Shown here piece by piece: positions 1-8,919 of a DNA stretch of 50,644 nucleotides. Source of the stretch: Acidimicrobiaceae bacterium (GTDB lineage: Bacteria > Actinomycetota > Acidimicrobiia > Acidimicrobiales > RAAP-2); assembly GCA_003163875.1 (NCBI GenBank), contig PLRK01000104.1, forward strand, positions 571-51,214. The letters are read 5' to 3'. Position 1 is the first letter of the stretch. Each line of letters starts with the position of its first letter. The notes under the pieces were generated by a model, which saw only the letters and a list, made by a program, of their open reading frames with translations, had not been told where the DNA came from and made no database searches. Made by a program: the position numbers and the translations under genes.

Positions 1-2138
1 CGGGCACGCGCCTCGACGGATTCTTATCGCTCGCCGCCGAATTCGGTGCGGCCATCGTCGCAACCTGCATCGACGAAGAAGGACAGGCGCGCACGGCCGA
101 ATGGAAGGTGCGCGCGGCACGTGCCATCACCGATCTCGCCGTCACGCGCTACGGCTTGAGTGCGCACGACATCTTCATCGACCCCCTCGCCCTACCGTTA
201 TCGACGGGCATGGTCGAGTCGCGACGTGACGGCATCGAAACCCTCGAAGCAATCAGGCGCATCAAGTCCGAGCTTCCCGGCGTGCGCACGATCCTCGGGT
301 TGTCCAACATCTCCTTTGGACTCAATCCGGCAGCCCGACAAGTGCTCAACAGCGTGTTCTTGCACGAAGCCGCCGAAGCCGGCCTCGATGCCGCAATCGT
401 GCACGCATCCAAGATCCTTCCTCTCTCGCGCGTCGACGACGACGCGCGACGCATCTGCCTCGACCTCATTTATGATCGGCGAACCGACACGTATGATCCC
501 CTCGCCGAACTCCTTCGGGCCTTCGAGGGCGTCTCGACGTCCAGCCAGAATCAGCACTCGCTCGACGACCTCGCACTCGATGAGCGATTGCGACAGCGCA
601 TCATCGATGGCGCCCGTGTGGGTCTCGACGACGACTTGAGCGAAGCAATGAGCGCCGGCATGAAACCACTCGACATCGTCAATGACCTCCTGCTCGACGG
701 GATGCGCGAAGTGGGCGATCTCTTCGCCTCGGGAGAGATGCAGCTTCCCTTCGTGCTCCAGAGTGCCGAAACCATGAAGGCCGCCGTGGCGTTCCTCGAG
801 CCCCACATGGAGAAAAGTGATCAAGGGGGAAGGGGACGCGTCGTCCTCGCGACCGTGAAGGGCGACGTCCACGACATTGGCAAGAACTTGGTCGACATCA
901 TCTTGACCAACAATGGCTACGAAGTCATCAACCTCGGCATCAAGGTGGGCATCAACGAGATGCTGACCGCGGTCGAAGAAGAGCACGCTGACGCACTCGG
1001 GATGAGTGGGCTACTCGTCAAGTCGACGTTGATCATGCGCGAGAATCTCGAATTGATGAACGAGCGCGGAATGAGCAACGTGCCGGTACTGCTCGGCGGT
1101 GCCGCGCTCACGCGAACCTACGTTGAACGCGACCTGCGCGAGGTCTACGAGGGACGACTCTTCTACGGCAAGGACGCCTTCGAGGGCTTGCGCGTGCTCG
1201 ATCGCCTGGGTTCAATGGCGAAATCGGGCGAGGAGGACCCTCACTTCGGGCGTGAGATCTCAGAGAGGAAGGTCCAACGTCGATTCCGCGACGAGCAAGC
1301 GATCCCCGACAACCTTCCCGCCCGAAGTCCCGACGTCGATCAGGACAACCCACTCTTCCCACCTCCATTTCTCGGCAGTCGTGTCGCGAAGGGCATGTCG
1401 ATCGACGAGATCAGCGACTACTTGAACCTCACCGCATTATTTCGAAATCAATGGGGCTACCGCCCAGACGACGGCGAAGATGACATAGCCTTCAAGGAAC
1501 GAGTGAGCGCGGTGCTACGAGAGCAGGTGGGCATCGCGAAGCAAGAGGATTTGCTTATTCCCCAAGTGGTGTGGGGGCACTTCCCCGCGGCGTCAGACGG
1601 CACGTCACTGATCATCTTCGACGATGACGAACGCACGAGTGAACTGACTCGCTTCGTCTTTCCTCGCCAACACGAGGCGCCCTATCTCTGCATCGCCGAC
1701 TTCTTTCGCTCGACGGACAGCCCCGATCACGACTACGCGAGTTTCATGCTCGTCACGATGGGGGCGAAGATATCGGAGCGTTGCCAAGAACTCTTCGCGG
1801 AGAATCGCTACACCGACTATCTGCTCTTGCATGGTCTCGGCGTCGAAATGGCCGAAGCACTCGCTGAGATGTGGCACAGGAGGATTCGTGAAGAACTTGG
1901 GTTCGTCGAACACGACGGGCCAACGCTCACTGGCCTCTTTCGTCAGCAGTATCGAGGCGGTCGATACTCGTGGGGCTATCCGGCTTGCCCGGATTTGAGT
2001 GACAACGCGAAGGTGGCATCGCTCTTGGACGCCAGTCGCATCGGCGTCGTCGTCTCTGAGGGTTTCCAATTACACCCGGAGCAAACGACCGACGCCATCA
2101 TTTGCCATCACCCGATGGCCAAGTACTTCATCGCCTAG
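1..2138 (+). CDS. metH: Methionine synthase, cobalamin-dependent (5' truncated by window edge)
   Basis: MetH transfers a methyl group from methyltetrahydrofolate to homocysteine through a bound cobalamin in the cytosol. The reading frame is open from base 3, upstream of the GTG at 108 used in the ORF track, and reads as the end of the pterin-binding domain (TCIDEEGQARTAEWK). The true start therefore lies outside the window. Next come the cobalamin cap and binding domains, with the B12-ligand motif DVHDIG near residue 252 of the ORF-track protein. The C-terminal AdoMet reactivation domain follows, with RYSWGYPACPD and a closing HHPMAKYF. The homocysteine-binding half is not in the window. The gene ends 31 bp before the next one on the same strand. 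Confidence 0.95.
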   Translation, partial: GTRLDGFLSLAAEFGAAIVATCIDEEGQARTAEWKVRAARAITDLAVTRYGLSAHDIFIDPLALPLSTGMVESRRDGIETLEAIRRIKSELPGVRTILGLSNISFGLNPAARQVLNSVFLHEAAEAGLDAAIVHASKILPLSRVDDDARRICLDLIYDRRTDTYDPLAELLRAFEGVSTSSQNQHSLDDLALDERLRQRIIDGARVGLDDDLSEAMSAGMKPLDIVNDLLLDGMREVGDLFASGEMQLPFVLQSAETMKAAVAFLEPHMEKSDQGGRGRVVLATVKGDVHDIGKNLVDIILTNNGYEVINLGIKVGINEMLTAVEEEHADALGMSGLLVKSTLIMRENLELMNERGMSNVPVLLGGAALTRTYVERDLREVYEGRLFYGKDAFEGLRVLDRLGSMAKSGEEDPHFGREISERKVQRRFRDEQAIPDNLPARSPDVDQDNPLFPPPFLGSRVAKGMSIDEISDYLNLTALFRNQWGYRPDDGEDDIAFKERVSAVLREQVGIAKQEDLLIPQVVWGHFPAASDGTSLIIFDDDERTSELTRFVFPRQHEAPYLCIADFFRSTDSPDHDYASFMLVTMGAKISERCQELFAENRYTDYLLLHGLGVEMAEALAEMWHRRIREELGFVEHDGPTLTGLFRQQYRGGRYSWGYPACPDLSDNAKVASLLDASRIGVVVSEGFQLHPEQTTDAIICHHPMAKYFIA

Positions 2139-2169
2139 GACTCTACTTTTCGTCTAACTTTGAGACGCA

Positions 2170-3696
2170 ATGACGTCTAGAACCACGCGTCGTCGATTTC
2201 TGCAGGCTTCCGGCTCCCTTCTGGGGAGCGTGCTCGCCACGTCTCGCGTCGCGGGGGCATCAACCGATGCTCCACTTGGCACACTGCAGGTGAGTGCGAC
2301 CATCCAGCAGGAAAACCAAAAGCTCGGGGATGGCTCGTGGATCATGGGACGCCCAGCCCAACCAGGCGACATTGAGGGCTACGCGAGTGCGCCGAGCGTC
2401 AACCTGGGCGAGACCATCTCGTTCTTCGTCAGCACCGTCGCCACGCACTACCGCGCCAAAGTCTTTCGCATGGGTTACTACCAAGGTTACGGTGCCCATC
2501 TCGTCGAGACCAGAACTCCCCTTTCTGGTCGACGCCTCGACATCCCGACGCCTGACGTGAACAACACCGTCGACTGCGATTGGCCAGTGTCCTTCACGCT
2601 CGAGGACACGGGGAACTACGTACCTGGTCAATACCTCGTTCGATTGGAACTCCCCACTGGCGAGTATTCGTTCATTCCCTTCTTGATACGTGACGACGAG
2701 TCCACGTCAACATACGTCTACATGAGTTCAGTGAATACGTGGCAGGCCTACAACGCATGGGGCGGCTACAGCCTCTACCGCGGCGCCGACCACTACGGCA
2801 ACACTGATTTCGACGAAGGGGTTCGCGCCACCATCGTCTCGTTCAACCGCCCGTACAGTCGTCACTTCGGCAACGGTTCAGGCGACTTCGTAGGCAACGA
2901 ATTTCCTTTTCTGTTCCTCGCCGAGAAATTGGGGCTCGATCTCTCCTACTGGACCAACGTTGATCTGCATCAACGCGGCAACGCGCTTACCCAACACCAA
3001 GCCCTCATCTCGCTCGGTCACGACGAGTACTACTCGCCGCCGATGCGCCTGGCCGCCACCAACGCCATCGACGCCGGCGTCAACGTCGCGTTCCTTGGAG
3101 CGAATTTCTGCTATCGCAAGATTCGTTATCTCGAGAGCTACAACGGTGCGAACCGTCTCATGGTCAACTATCGCTCGATCGCGGACCCGATCTACGCGAG
3201 CGATCCTTCGGCGACAACGGTGAACTGGTCCGATTGGCCATCGGACACACCCGAGAGCACGTTCTCTGGCTCGCATTGGGGCGGAGTACCCGGCGAAGGG
3301 TCACTCGTCGTGTGCGACGCCTCATCATGGCTCTGGAGTGGCGCCGGGCTCGATGACGGCGACGTGCTCGAAGGCGCCCTCGGTGGGGAGTTCAATAATC
3401 ACAACCCCACCGTCACGAACCCGCCCAACGTGCAGCTATTCGGCCACTCGCCCGTCGTCGGCGGCATCAGCGATATCACCTACTCGGCACAACCTGATCA
3501 GGGCGGCGTCTTTTGCACCGGGACTGGCTGGTGGATCTATCGACTCTCGAATGCACCACTACTGGGAAACCGTTGGGTCCCTGCACCCGTGCCCGGTGTC
3601 ACGTCGCCACTCACGACGGCTACCCAGAACCTTCTGGCGCTCCTTGGCGGGGGTCCCTGCGGACTCTTCATGCCGTCGGTCGCCACTCTCGCCTAG
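2170..3696 (+). CDS. Tat-exported N,N-dimethylformamidase beta-subunit-like protein
   Basis: The N-terminus is a clear twin-arginine signal (TTRRRFLQASGSLLGSVLA) with probable cleavage after ASRVAGA-type residues, so the protein is exported folded. The mature part (about 475 aa) resembles the C-terminal domain of the N,N-dimethylformamidase large subunit, a family common in actinobacteria. I recognise it from blocks such as FRMGYYQG, SSVNTWQAYNAWGG, SLGHDEYYS and FLGANFCYRKIRY. DMFase hydrolyses formamides with a mononuclear iron, but the substrate of the exported actinobacterial relatives is unknown to me. No small alpha subunit is adjacent. A TAACTT -10-like box lies 9 nt before the ATG. 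The stop shares a CTAG with the convergent lipBA gene. Confidence 0.8.
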   Translation: MTSRTTRRRFLQASGSLLGSVLATSRVAGASTDAPLGTLQVSATIQQENQKLGDGSWIMGRPAQPGDIEGYASAPSVNLGETISFFVSTVATHYRAKVFRMGYYQGYGAHLVETRTPLSGRRLDIPTPDVNNTVDCDWPVSFTLEDTGNYVPGQYLVRLELPTGEYSFIPFLIRDDESTSTYVYMSSVNTWQAYNAWGGYSLYRGADHYGNTDFDEGVRATIVSFNRPYSRHFGNGSGDFVGNEFPFLFLAEKLGLDLSYWTNVDLHQRGNALTQHQALISLGHDEYYSPPMRLAATNAIDAGVNVAFLGANFCYRKIRYLESYNGANRLMVNYRSIADPIYASDPSATTVNWSDWPSDTPESTFSGSHWGGVPGEGSLVVCDASSWLWSGAGLDDGDVLEGALGGEFNNHNPTVTNPPNVQLFGHSPVVGGISDITYSAQPDQGGVFCTGTGWWIYRLSNAPLLGNRWVPAPVPGVTSPLTTATQNLLALLGGGPCGLFMPSVATLA

Positions 3697-5318
3697 CGAC
3701 GCGTTGGCGCCGCGACCGGTGTGGCGTCACTCAACGCCTTCTTCGCGTGATAACTCGACCTAGTCAAGGGTGATGCCTGGACGTGACGCAATCCGAAACC
3801 CTCACCAATGAGGACGAGTTCATCAAATTCTGAAGGTTCCCACCAACGCGCGACGGGGAGATGCTGCTCAGTAGGTCGCAAGTACTGGCCAATCGTCGCG
3901 ATCGACACGCCCACCGACGCCACGTCAGCCAACGTCTCGACCACTTCGTCGCGGGTCTCACCGAGTCCGACCATCATTCCTGACTTCGTCGTGAAGCCCG
4001 CAGCGACGCTTCGTGCGAGTAGCGTGAGCGAACGCGCGTAACCCGCGCTCGGGCGCACCGCGCGCTGCAGTCGGGCGACAGTTTCGATGTTGTGGTTGAT
4101 GACGTCGGGTTCAGACGCAAAGATGAGTTCCAACGACGCGAGGTCGCCCTTCAAATCGCTGATCAACACTTCGACATTGGTGGACGCCGAGCGACGCCGG
4201 ATGGCGCGGACCGTTTCGCCAATGGCGCCCGCGCCGCCGTCGACGAGGTCGTCGCGCGCGACACAGGTAATGACGGCGTGCGCGAGTCCGAGACGTACGA
4301 CGGCTTCGGCGACGCGCTCGGGCTCGGTTGGATCAAGCGCCAGTGGCTTTCGCGTGTCGATGAGGCAGAATCCACACGCCCTGGTACAACGCTCACCGTT
4401 GACCATGAACGTCGCGGTGCCCTCCGCCCAACACTCGAAGATATTGGGACACCCCGCTTCCTCGCACACGGTCACGAGTCGTAGATCCTCGGTGAGTGTG
4501 CGAAGCGACTGATATTCGAGGCCCATGTGCGCCTCGATGCGCAACCAGTCGGGTTTACGCGATCGAAGCGCAATTCCCGCGTCAGGGTCAACGCCCGCCT
4601 TTCGCAAGCGTCGCAGCAAAGGTCGCTCCGATGACGTGCTCGACGCGCTACGGTCAACGCGCGCCACGCTGTGCGTGTCGCCGAATCGAAGCGATAACTC
4701 TTCACCCAGTCGCTCTTCGACCTCGAGCGCACTCACGCTGAGTCCAAGCGAACGCAACGAACCTACGGGTTTATCGGTGATACCGCACGGATTGATCTTG
4801 GCGAAACCATTGAGGTCGATATCAACATTCAGGGCCACGCCGTGCAACGTCCGGCGCACGTCGCGCGCATTTCGTTCGGTGCGAACGCCCACCGCCGCGA
4901 TCTTGGAGGGTCGAGCTTCGAGGTGGGCCCACACGCCGGGATAGCCGTCGAGGCGTCCAATCTCACCAAGCGTGTGCTGCTCGTCGACTCCTCGCACGGT
5001 CGCGATCACGGCGTCCTCGAGGTCACGAACGTGCGCCTTACCCGCTGAAGGATCATCGGCGACGGTACGAATTGCCCAGGCGACGACCTGGCCCGGGGCG
5101 TGGAACGTCACGTCGCCGCCGCGATCGGCGTCGACGACGACGGCATCGAGCGCGTCGAGTGGAACGAGGAAGTTCTCTTCCTGGGTGCGTACCCCTCGGG
5201 TGTAGGTAGGAGGGTGCTCGAACAACAACACGTAGTCGTCATTGGCTTGCAACAAGGCACGTTGTAAGTCATTCGCCTCGGCGAACGAGATTCGCCCCAG
5301 GTGACGGCGACGAAGCAT
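3693..5318 (-). CDS. lipB-lipA: LipB-LipA fusion: octanoyltransferase / lipoyl synthase
   Basis: One 541-aa frame contains both enzymes of de novo lipoylation. Residues 1 to about 225 are LipB, with RGGDVTFHAPGQ at about 67-77, catalytic Lys139 in SKIAAVG and Cys178 in NPCGI. After a Ser-rich linker (about 224-235), residues 240-541 are LipA. The auxiliary-cluster cysteines are C285, C290 and C296 (CEEAGCPNIFEC), the radical-SAM triad is C311, C315 and C318 (CTRACGFC), and the C-terminal RSSY that ligates the auxiliary cluster is present at about 520. All catalytic residues I can check are intact, so both halves should work. The ATG directly follows the E2 stop with no gap, implying co-translation with the lipoyl acceptor protein. 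LipB and LipA are normally separate proteins. Confidence 0.95.
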   Translation of the reverse strand: MLRRRHLGRISFAEANDLQRALLQANDDYVLLFEHPPTYTRGVRTQEENFLVPLDALDAVVVDADRGGDVTFHAPGQVVAWAIRTVADDPSAGKAHVRDLEDAVIATVRGVDEQHTLGEIGRLDGYPGVWAHLEARPSKIAAVGVRTERNARDVRRTLHGVALNVDIDLNGFAKINPCGITDKPVGSLRSLGLSVSALEVEERLGEELSLRFGDTHSVARVDRSASSTSSERPLLRRLRKAGVDPDAGIALRSRKPDWLRIEAHMGLEYQSLRTLTEDLRLVTVCEEAGCPNIFECWAEGTATFMVNGERCTRACGFCLIDTRKPLALDPTEPERVAEAVVRLGLAHAVITCVARDDLVDGGAGAIGETVRAIRRRSASTNVEVLISDLKGDLASLELIFASEPDVINHNIETVARLQRAVRPSAGYARSLTLLARSVAAGFTTKSGMMVGLGETRDEVVETLADVASVGVSIATIGQYLRPTEQHLPVARWWEPSEFDELVLIGEGFGLRHVQASPLTRSSYHAKKALSDATPVAAPTRR

Positions 5319-6533
5319 CTAGCGCTCGCTCTCCAAGTCCATGCCGGCGAGTAATTCCGCCACTCGCTCGAGATAATTGACCGCCGACACTGGCTCACAG
5401 ACGCGGTGATCAAAAGACAGGCCCAACACCAAACGTCGTCCCGGGGCGACCGTCTCCTTACCATTCTTCACGACGACGACGGGTACCTTGCGAACAGCAC
5501 CCACGCTCAACGCCGCGACCTCTGGTTGGATGATGATGGGCTCGGTGAAGAGGGTGTTCTCGCTGGGTGCACCGACGATCGTGAATGTGCCACCCATGAG
5601 ATCGTCCGTCGTCAATTGGCGCGACGCCAATCGCTCACCCAGTTCACTCACCCGACGCGCGAGCGCACGCAAGGTAAGGCCGGCCGCCGCATGGACGACC
5701 GGTACGAGCATGCCGTCCTCCGCCACGTGGCGCATGACGCCCAAATTCACCGTGCGATGGATCGTCAATTGATCCTCGTTGTACGTGGCATTCAAGAACT
5801 CGAACTCAGCCAAGGCGCGTACCGCGGCGAGACTGACGACCATCTCGTCGCTGATGGTCACCCCGTCACGGGTCACGCGTCCCGCCGCCTCCAACTCAGC
5901 GAAGACCGTGGCGTCCACTTCGATGGCGACGAAGCCGTGGGGGGTGCTCTGCGTCGACACCGACATGTGTTGGCCCATGCGACGTTGTCCATTCGAGAGG
6001 GGTACCACTACCTCTTCGGTTGGTCCATCCAAGACGGCGCGCTCGGCGTCACGGCGAGTGATCGCTCCCCCGGGACCAGAGCCCTGGACGGTCGACGGCT
6101 CGACACCACCGTCACTCAATATCCTTCGCACGACCGGTGAGACGACGACGCCACTTTGCGCGTTGGCGTCCACCGATGGTGCCGGCACTGGCGCCGGTAT
6201 CGCCTCGACGGCGGAAACGTCAGGCGTCGCCGGAGCCTTCGCGGCCGATGGCTCGGTCTGCGTCGAGCTGGCACTCGGCGCGGGCGAACCCGCACTGGCG
6301 TTCTCGTCGATCACAGCAACGCGCGACCCCGTTTCGACGGTGTCGCCCTCACCGGCCAAAATCTGCACTAACACGCCCGCCGCAGGTGAGGGCATCTCGG
6401 AGTCGACTTTGTCAGTCGAGACTTCGAAGAGGGGTTCATCACGCGCGACGGCATCGCCTATCTTCTTGAACCATTGCGTGATGATTCCTTCGGTGACTGA
6501 CTCACCTAACGACGGAAGCGTGACGTCAACCAA
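5319..6533 (-). CDS. sucB: 2-oxoacid dehydrogenase E2, dihydrolipoyl acyltransferase (single lipoyl domain)
   Basis: This is the E2 core of a pyruvate, 2-oxoglutarate or branched-chain dehydrogenase complex; the sequence alone does not settle which. Domains in order: one lipoyl domain (about 1-76) with the lipoylated lysine in STDKVDSE, an Ala/Pro-rich linker (about 80-125), a peripheral subunit-binding domain (about 131-168, VSPVVRRILSDGG) and the acyltransferase domain to the end. The active-site block reads SFDHRVCEPVSA, where the family has DHRxxDG: the histidine is kept but Asp-Gly is replaced by Glu-Pro. The usual Asn-x-Gly loop after GGTFTI is also replaced. The start overlaps the end of lpd by 8 bp and the stop abuts lipBA. 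No E1 gene is in the window. Confidence 0.88.
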   Translation of the reverse strand: MVDVTLPSLGESVTEGIITQWFKKIGDAVARDEPLFEVSTDKVDSEMPSPAAGVLVQILAGEGDTVETGSRVAVIDENASAGSPAPSASSTQTEPSAAKAPATPDVSAVEAIPAPVPAPSVDANAQSGVVVSPVVRRILSDGGVEPSTVQGSGPGGAITRRDAERAVLDGPTEEVVVPLSNGQRRMGQHMSVSTQSTPHGFVAIEVDATVFAELEAAGRVTRDGVTISDEMVVSLAAVRALAEFEFLNATYNEDQLTIHRTVNLGVMRHVAEDGMLVPVVHAAAGLTLRALARRVSELGERLASRQLTTDDLMGGTFTIVGAPSENTLFTEPIIIQPEVAALSVGAVRKVPVVVVKNGKETVAPGRRLVLGLSFDHRVCEPVSAVNYLERVAELLAGMDLESER

Positions 6534-7941
6534 CGTGCAATCCTCGTCCGGCGAGTGCGATGAGCGTTTCGCCGAATGTCTCGGAGAGCGATGGGTGCGG
6601 TTGGATGAGGGCGGCCGCTTCTTCGGCGGTGGCTTCCCAGTTGACGGCGAAATAACCCGCCCCGAGTTGTTCGGTCACCCACGGGCCCGCCATGTGGACC
6701 CCGAGGATCTGACCGGCACTGCCATCGGCGCGCTTTTCAGCGATGATCTTGACGACGCCGTCTGTGTCGCCAATGATCTGCGCGCGACTGTTGCCACCAA
6801 AGGGATCCTTCTTGACAACGACGTCGTAGCCCTTTTCCTTGGCCGCGGCTTCGGTGAGTCCGCAGAACGCGACCTCCGGATTCGAGTAGATCGCCCAGGG
6901 GACTCGGTCGTAGTCGACGGGAACGACAGGTTCGCCGAGGATTGATTTGATGGTGACGATGGCTTCGGCGAAACCGACGTGCGCGAGCTGGGGCGTGTTC
7001 GCCACCACGTCACCCACGGCGTAGACGTTGGGGTTCGACGTGCGCATGTACGGATCAGCGACGACGAATCCTCGCTCGTTGATCTCGACGCCAGTTCCCT
7101 CACCCAGCAGACCTTCGGTGCGAGGACGTCGCCCAACTGACACGACCACCATGTCCACCTTGACGTCTTCGCCACCTTCGATGTTGACCGACGTGCCACC
7201 CTTGTTTGGTTTGTGACCAGTGATGTTGACGCCCACTTGGATCTCGATGCCACGCTTCTTGAAGGCGCGCTCGACGACCTTGGCGACTTCGGCGTCGCAA
7301 CCAGCGAGGATCGACGGGAGTCCTTCGAGGATGGTGACCTTGGTACCCATGTCGGCCAACAGAGACGCGAACTCACAGCCAATCGCCCCGCCACCAATGA
7401 CGGCGGCAGTTTCGGGGAGCGCCTCGAGATTGAGGAACTCATCAGAGGTATAGACGATCTTTCCATCGACGTCGATGCCCGGTAGCGTGCGCGGTACCGA
7501 TCCCGCCGCGATGATGACGTTCTTCCCCTTCGCGATGACGCCAGCGTCTGCGCCGTCGAGTACCGTGACCGTGAGATCCTTGTCGAGTCGCCCCGTGCCT
7601 TCGAAGATGGTGACCTTTCGGCCCTTTAAGAGACCCGACAGACCCTTATAGAGCTTGTCGACGATGTCGTTCTTTCGTGCTTGGCTCACGGCGAAATCCG
7701 TTTTGATCTCTCCAGTGCTGAAACCAAACGCACTCGAATGTTCGAGCGTGCGGTGCACGTGGGCGGTCTCGAGGAACTCCTTCGCGGGTACGCAACCACG
7801 GTGAAGGCAGGTACCACCCACCTTGTCGCGCTCAATGATCGCGATGTTGAGTCCGGCACTTGCGCCGTACAGGGCGGCGGCGTATCCACCGGGCCCTCCT
7901 CCGATGACGACAACATCGAACTGTTGGACCTCGTTAGCCAC
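6526..7941 (-). CDS. lpdA: Dihydrolipoyl dehydrogenase (E3)
   Basis: This flavoprotein reoxidises dihydrolipoamide with NAD+. It has the FAD-binding GGGPGGYAAA motif, the redox disulfide GGTCLHRGCVP, the NAD-binding VIGGGAIGCEFAS, the second FAD block YAVGDV and the C-terminal dimer-interface His-Pro in QPHPSLSET. The ORF track starts at a TTG (7956). I prefer the GTG at 7941 because AAGGGA lies 6 nt upstream of it, and it gives a protein starting VANEVQQFDVVV, like other E3 proteins. It is the first gene of the lpd-E2-lipBA run. A TAGGAT hexamer (complement of 7984-7989) upstream could be its -10 box. Confidence 0.95.
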   Translation of the reverse strand: MANEVQQFDVVVIGGGPGGYAAALYGASAGLNIAIIERDKVGGTCLHRGCVPAKEFLETAHVHRTLEHSSAFGFSTGEIKTDFAVSQARKNDIVDKLYKGLSGLLKGRKVTIFEGTGRLDKDLTVTVLDGADAGVIAKGKNVIIAAGSVPRTLPGIDVDGKIVYTSDEFLNLEALPETAAVIGGGAIGCEFASLLADMGTKVTILEGLPSILAGCDAEVAKVVERAFKKRGIEIQVGVNITGHKPNKGGTSVNIEGGEDVKVDMVVVSVGRRPRTEGLLGEGTGVEINERGFVVADPYMRTSNPNVYAVGDVVANTPQLAHVGFAEAIVTIKSILGEPVVPVDYDRVPWAIYSNPEVAFCGLTEAAAKEKGYDVVVKKDPFGGNSRAQIIGDTDGVVKIIAEKRADGSAGQILGVHMAGPWVTEQLGAGYFAVNWEATAEEAAALIQPHPSLSETFGETLIALAGRGLHVG

Positions 7942-8020
7942 GGCCGTTCCCTTCAATCTTCCTAGTGCTCAACCCCCTAGGGAATCCTAATGTTCTACCC
8001 ACGGGCCCAGGCGCCAGGCT

Positions 8021-8458
8021 CTAGGAATGCCGACCCCGCTGGGTGTCGGCAGCCTGGGTCGCCAACTCGTCGACGAAGTCATTCATGACGTCGCCCGAAT
8101 GACCCTTAACCCAACGAAACGTGATGTCACGTCCGCTCTCGAGGGCGAGGACAAACAGCTCCTCCCATAGATCACGATTCGCGACGGGTTGGCCTTGGGA
8201 GTTCTTCCAATTGCGACGCAGCCACCCGTTGTACCACTTATCGTTGAAACACTTGACGACGTAGTTCGAATCACTCACGATCTCGAGGGGACTTTCGGGA
8301 TTCTCCTTCAGCGCTTCGATGACCGCGATGACCTCCATTCGTTGGTTGGTCGTATGCGCATCGGCTCCACTGGCGAATGATTCTGCACCACTCGCCCACG
8401 CCCATCCCCCCGGACCCGGGTTACCGCGGCACGCGCCGTCGGTATGTATGCGTTTCAT
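8021..8458 (-). CDS. rnhA: Ribonuclease HI
   Basis: The protein degrades the RNA strand of RNA-DNA hybrids in the cytosol. All four acidic catalytic positions are visible: Asp in HTDGACRGNPG, Glu in NQRMEVIA, Asp in VSDSNYV and the late Asp in DVMNDFVDELA. The length of 145 aa is normal. I chose the ATG at 8458 rather than the ORF-track start (8476) because its ATG overlaps the TGA of the upstream rrf2-type gene as ATGA, which implies translational coupling, and because MKRIHTDG is the usual N-terminus. Confidence 0.95.
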   Translation of the reverse strand: MKRIHTDGACRGNPGPGGWAWASGAESFASGADAHTTNQRMEVIAVIEALKENPESPLEIVSDSNYVVKCFNDKWYNGWLRRNWKNSQGQPVANRDLWEELFVLALESGRDITFRWVKGHSGDVMNDFVDELATQAADTQRGRHS

Positions 8459-8913
8459 ATCGTCCGAGTGACCCACGAATCCGGATCAGAGGTGAAACGC
8501 GTCACGGCAACTGGCATCTCGCCGCGCAAGACCTGTCCGAGGGTGACGTGCTCGAGAACCTCACGCAACGCGCCACGGACCGCTACCCATACGTCACGCA
8601 AGTGCTTGGCTTCACCCTCATAGATGAGCGTCTCGGGTCGCATGCCGCGTACCCCCGCCATCGGACCGCTCACGACGCGAAGGATGTCAGCGATCATGAT
8701 CGAGTCGGGGTCCCTCGCGAGTTTGAAGCCACCTTCGGGACCTCGCTGGGACGTCACCAACCCACCTCGACGAAGATCGGACATGATTGCACCGAGAAAC
8801 TTCGCGGGCAGTTCTTGCTCCTGTGCCAAGTGTTCGGCACTTATCGAATTCGTCGTCGCCGCGAGGGTCAAGAGCGCGCGTATCGCGTACTCGGCCTTGG
8901 CGGGGATCTGCAT
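8455..8913 (-). CDS. Rrf2-family transcriptional regulator without Fe-S cysteines
   Basis: The winged-helix regulator begins MQIPAKAEYAIRAL, the typical Rrf2 N-terminus, followed by the recognition helix and wing with RGPEGGFKLARDP. IscR/NsrR-type members bind a cluster through three cysteines at about residues 90-110. This 152-aa protein has none in that region (GPMAGVRGMRPETLIYEGE), so it should sense something other than a [2Fe-2S] cluster, or act as a CymR-like member. I chose ATG 8913 because upstream ORF-track residues do not look like the family and a CAGAAT box sits exactly 6 nt before the ATG. The gene is divergent from thiE and coupled to rnhA. Confidence 0.88.
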   Translation of the reverse strand: MQIPAKAEYAIRALLTLAATTNSISAEHLAQEQELPAKFLGAIMSDLRRGGLVTSQRGPEGGFKLARDPDSIMIADILRVVSGPMAGVRGMRPETLIYEGEAKHLRDVWVAVRGALREVLEHVTLGQVLRGEMPVAVTRFTSDPDSWVTRTI

Positions 8914-8919
8914 AGAACC

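Noticed and set aside
198-986. 262-aa minus-strand ORF opposite metH
   Set aside because: A shadow of the metH frame in GC-rich DNA with no recognisable motif. The plus-strand protein is well conserved.
5406-6140. 244-aa plus-strand ORF opposite the E2 gene
   Set aside because: An antisense shadow with low-complexity Arg/His/Asp composition. The minus-strand E2 is clear.
8007-8018. CCAGGCGCCAGG downstream of rnhA as a terminator stem
   Set aside because: It is a direct repeat (CCAGG twice) and not an inverted repeat, with no T-run.
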